Source of the DNA: an uncultured Saprospiraceae bacterium | GTDB lineage: Bacteria > Bacteroidota > Bacteroidia > Chitinophagales > Saprospiraceae | Direction of reading: 5' to 3' | NCBI GenBank assembly: GCA_938001865.1 | Contig: CALLAW010000032.1 | Location: forward strand, 59,491 to 123,490 | Length of the DNA stretch: 64,000 nt | Shown: one piece after another, positions 61,216 to 64,000 of the stretch | Numbering within the stretch: position 1 is the first letter of the stretch | Layout of the letters: each line of letters starts with the position of its first letter | The notes under the pieces: generated by a model | The model's database searches: none | The model's input: the letters and a program-made list of their open reading frames with translations, nothing else | Told to the model about the DNA's origin: nothing | Program-made: the position numbers and the translations under genes

Positions 61216-63945
61216 TTAATTATCACTCACATTATCTATCTCATCTTCGAGATCTTTAGTTGCTTTTTTGAGCTTATCTACCTCGCTTTCTTTCTTCTTT
61301 TTCTTTGGCTCTACCTTTGGTTTTGATTTTGACTTGGTGTCCTTCTCGGTAAATGTAAAACCCTTCTTATCAGTTCCGATATAGATAGTGTCACCAGGTG
61401 CTAAGTCACCAGAGAGCAATTGTCGTGACAGCGGATTGATAATCTCTGACTGGATGACTCTCTTCAGTGGTCTAGCGCCGAACTGTGGGTCATAGCCAAG
61501 ATCAGCAATCAAGTCCATCGCTGACTCTGAAAACTCAACTGACATATCTTGTCTTGCAAGGTTCTTCCTTGTCTTCTTGAGTAGGATCTCTGCGATCTGC
61601 TTGATCTCTGCCTTCGTTAATGGTAAGAACATAATCTTGTCATCGATCCGATTGAGGAATTCTGGTCTGAGGGTTTCCTTCAATAGGTCAAACACTTCTA
61701 ACTGTGTCGTCTCGATAATGTCAGCTCTGTGTTCATCACCGACTGCATCAAGGTCTTCAAAGTTTTCGAGGATGGTCTCTGCTCCCATATTACTCGTCAT
61801 GATGATGATACAGTTCTTGAAGTTGGCCTCTCGACCTTTGTTATCCGTAAGTCTACCATCATCGAGTACTTGGAGTAGGATATTGAATGTGTCAGGGTGA
61901 GCCTTCTCTATCTCATCAAGTAGGACGATAGAGTATGGTCTTCTCCGTACTGCTTCTGTAAGTTGTCCACCTTCATCATAGCCTACATATCCTGGAGGTG
62001 CTCCTACGAGTCTTGAGACACTATGCTTCTCCATGTATTCACTCATATCTATCCGAGTGATCGCTTTCTCATCATCGAAGAGTACCTCAGCGAGTGACTT
62101 GGCTAGCTCGGTCTTACCCACACCTGTCGGCCCTAAGAAGATGAATGACCCGATCGGCTTATTGGGATCGCCTAGGCCTGCTCTAGATCGTCTGACAGCA
62201 TCCGATACTGCTACCACTGCTTCTTTTTGTCCGATGAGTCTTTGACTGATTTCGTCTTCGATGTTGAGGAGTTTTTCCTTTTCGGACTTTAGCATTTTTG
62301 CTACTGGGATACCAGTCCATTTGGCTACGACCTCAGCGATCTCATTACTTGTGACTTCCTCATTAGTAAATCGATTTTCGTCAGGCAATTCTTCGAGTTT
62401 TTTCTCTGCTTCTTGGAGTTTGACTTCGACCTCTTTCATGTCACCGTATCTGATCTTAGCGACTGCTTCGAAGTCACTATTCCGTTCAGCAGTTTCGGCT
62501 TGATGCTCGAGTTCTTCCATTTGTTTTTTGAGATTCTGGATATTATCAACGATTTCTTTTTCGTTTTTCCACTTAGCAGTGATACTATCTAGCGACTCTT
62601 TTGCATTAGCGATTTGCTTATTGATTGCAGAGAGTTTTTTCTCACTTCCTTCTCGTTTGATTGCTTCTCTTTCGATTTCGAGTTGTCTGACTTTACGGTC
62701 CATCTCGTCGATTTCTTCGGGTACTGAGTCTAGCTCAAGGCGAAGTTTGGCAGCAGCCTCATCTATCAAGTCGATTGCCTTGTCAGGTAACTGTCTATCT
62801 GTGATGTAGCGATGTGAGAGCTCTACTGCAGCTACGAGTGCATCATCTAGGATGTCTATCTTATGGTATACTTCATACTTGTCTTGGATACCTCTGAGGA
62901 TAGAGATACAATCCTCAAGACTGGGCTCATCGATGATCACTGTCTGGAATCTCCTGACGAGTGCCTTATCTTTTTCGAAGTATTTTTGGTACTCATCGAG
63001 AGTGGTAGCACCGATTGTTCTGAGTTCGCCTCTGGCGAGTGCTGGTTTGAGGATGTTGGCCGCGTCCATTGCTCCGTTGCCTCCTCCAGCTCCAATCAAG
63101 GTATGGATCTCATCGACGAATAAAATTACCTCACCATCTGAGCTATTGACTTCTTGGATGACAGCTTTGAGTCTTTCTTCGAATTCTCCCTTGTATTTAG
63201 CTCCAGCGATCAAGGCAGCAATATCGAGAGAGTAGATCTGCTTAGTGGCGAGATTTTCTGGGACATCTTTTTTGACTATTCTCCAAGCGATACCTTCTAC
63301 GATGGCAGTCTTACCGACTCCTGATTCTCCGACGAGGATAGGATTGTTTTTCTTTCGTCTTGAAAGAATATGGAGGATACGTCTGATCTCTTCATCACGA
63401 CCTACGATCGGGTCTAGCTTACCGCTTTCTGCTCTTTCGTTGAGATTGACGGCAAATTTTTTGAGGGCATTGTATTGATTGTCAGAGTTGGCATCTGTCA
63501 CTGTCCGACCATTTCGCAGCTCTTTGATGGCAGCTTTCAAGCCATCTACGGTGACACCCATATCTTTGAGTAAGCCTGCTGCTTTGTCCTTGCCTGTCAC
63601 GATGCCGAGTAAGATGAGCTCTACGGAGATATATTCATCTCCGAAGTTTTTCATTTCTTTTTTAGCTCGACTGAGTGCTTTGTTGGCATCATTGGTGAGG
63701 TGTTGCTTCCCATCACCACCAGTGACCTTCGGGTACTTCTCTATCATTGACTCGAGAGTCGTCATGAGTCTGACCATATTGACTCCAAGCTTAGAGAATA
63801 CAAACTTGGGGATCGATTCGTCGGTCTTATAGATGCCTACAAGGAGGTGAGTAGTATCTACCTGCTGCTGATCTAGTCCTCCTGCGATCTGTTGAGACTT
63901 GAGGATGGACTCCTGTGCCTTTACTGTAAAGTTGTCGTATGTCAT
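61216..63945 (-). CDS. clpB: ATP-dependent protein disaggregase ClpB
   Basis: The 909-residue AAA+ chaperone re-solubilises aggregated proteins with DnaK. Order of parts: N-domain ([20 protein letters not shown]), first AAA module with [14 protein letters not shown], the long middle coiled coil (about residues 400-530, including [20 protein letters not shown]) that distinguishes ClpB from ClpA/C, second AAA module with [17 protein letters not shown], and the [21 protein letters not shown]-domain. A charged lysine-rich tail of about 45 residues ([12 protein letters not shown]) follows, longer than in E. coli ClpB. A perfect palindrome lies 23 bases upstream of the ATG. Confidence 0.95.
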   Translation of the reverse strand: MTYDNFTVKAQESILKSQQIAGGLDQQQVDTTHLLVGIYKTDESIPKFVFSKLGVNMVRLMTTLESMIEKYPKVTGGDGKQHLTNDANKALSRAKKEMKNFGDEYISVELILLGIVTGKDKAAGLLKDMGVTVDGLKAAIKELRNGRTVTDANSDNQYNALKKFAVNLNERAESGKLDPIVGRDEEIRRILHILSRRKKNNPILVGESGVGKTAIVEGIAWRIVKKDVPENLATKQIYSLDIAALIAGAKYKGEFEERLKAVIQEVNSSDGEVILFVDEIHTLIGAGGGNGAMDAANILKPALARGELRTIGATTLDEYQKYFEKDKALVRRFQTVIIDEPSLEDCISILRGIQDKYEVYHKIDILDDALVAAVELSHRYITDRQLPDKAIDLIDEAAAKLRLELDSVPEEIDEMDRKVRQLEIEREAIKREGSEKKLSAINKQIANAKESLDSITAKWKNEKEIVDNIQNLKKQMEELEHQAETAERNSDFEAVAKIRYGDMKEVEVKLQEAEKKLEELPDENRFTNEEVTSNEIAEVVAKWTGIPVAKMLKSEKEKLLNIEDEISQRLIGQKEAVVAVSDAVRRSRAGLGDPNKPIGSFIFLGPTGVGKTELAKSLAEVLFDDEKAITRIDMSEYMEKHSVSRLVGAPPGYVGYDEGGQLTEAVRRRPYSIVLLDEIEKAHPDTFNILLQVLDDGRLTDNKGREANFKNCIIIMTSNMGAETILENFEDLDAVGDEHRADIIETTQLEVFDLLKETLRPEFLNRIDDKIMFLPLTKAEIKQIAEILLKKTRKNLARQDMSVEFSESAMDLIADLGYDPQFGARPLKRVIQSEIINPLSRQLLSGDLAPGDTIYIGTDKKGFTFTEKDTKSKSKPKVEPKKKKKESEVDKLKKATKDLEDEIDNVSDN

Positions 63946-63967
63946 AATGTAATATAGTATAAATGTC

Positions 63968-63986
63968 TGATACTACAATAGTATCA
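63968..63986. promoter_or_regulatory. Perfect palindrome upstream of clpB, candidate operator
   Basis: TGATACTA and its exact reverse complement TAGTATCA are separated by three bases (TTG on the minus strand). It begins 23 bases upstream of the clpB ATG, in promoter position. It is neither CIRCE nor the HspR-type HAIR element, so if real it would be a different heat-shock or stress operator. Confidence 0.5.
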
Positions 63987-64000
63987 AAATGAATACCAAT

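Noticed and set aside
1-64000. tRNA, rRNA, CRISPR arrays, insertion sequences and defence systems
   Set aside because: I looked for T-loop-like GGTTCGAATCC words, regularly spaced repeats, transposase motifs and restriction-type genes and found none that hold up; the dinD remnant is the only mobile-type trace.

Overview
This window looks like a chromosomal segment of a member of the Bacteroidota, and a Saprospiria-type or related marine or sludge lineage is my best guess. The sequence-based reasons are: type IX secretion (T9SS) features (a partial PorZ-like gene, one type B and one type A C-terminal sorting domain, SprB-like repeats), the family-specific DUF2851 protein, an LpxK of the lipid A pathway, a SusC-style TonB receptor with a carboxypeptidase-like N-terminal domain, and repeated copies of the Bacteroidota -7 promoter word TAnnTTTG in front of genes. 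A class II HMG-CoA reductase beside a type 2 IPP isomerase indicates isoprenoid synthesis by the mevalonate route, known in part of this phylum. I found no rRNA, tRNA, CRISPR array, insertion sequence or prophage.

Layout. 1-2.1 kb (minus): dnaN-nadD, then a cut-off porZ-like gene. 2.2-13.5 kb (plus): a non-catalytic M16 peptidase homologue, then a long envelope run mreB-mreC-mreD-mrdA-folA-DUF2851-lpxK-outer membrane barrel-Wzz-like protein. These genes are packed with overlaps or a few bases between them and link cell shape, peptidoglycan, lipid A and surface polysaccharide. 13.5-22.9 kb: two small envelope proteins, a CDGSH iron-sulfur protein with an SDR, an RluA-type pseudouridine synthase, two secreted T9SS cargo proteins (an adhesin-like protein and an arylsulfotransferase-like enzyme), and xth with a DinB-like gene. 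23.1-28.2 kb (minus): a four-gene run of a GCS2-like ligase fused to CBS domains, a family 2 glycosyltransferase, IPP isomerase and HMG-CoA reductase.

28.2-42.2 kb: a gene-free 0.55 kb stretch, a zinc-module membrane protein, an RND/MMPL transporter, small secreted proteins, NAD synthetase, a DsbD-like thiol reductase with a duplicated periplasmic domain, and a 1094-residue VCBS/ASPIC lipoprotein. 42.3-50.8 kb: uvrA, then the Bat-type operon (MoxR ATPase, DUF58, BatD-like, BatA-like) and a beta-propeller lipoprotein. 50.8-51.5 kb holds a decayed dinD pseudogene. 51.5-55 kb (minus): dnaX-crp/fnr-pyrD. 55-64 kb: an AT-rich outer membrane protein, a TonB receptor, a GNAT enzyme, a DEAD-box helicase and clpB.

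The most notable observation is dnaX. Its reading frame breaks exactly at a run of ten A residues, and a -1 shift there joins it to a fully open 200-codon extension, giving a short gamma-like product (378 aa) and a long tau-like product (573 aa). This is either programmed recoding or a homopolymer sequencing error. Also worth attention are an 8-3-8 perfect palindrome just upstream of clpB, a GCS2-CBS fusion in the mevalonate gene run, and the dinD remnant. All functional calls rest on reading the sequence and recognising families; no search was run.
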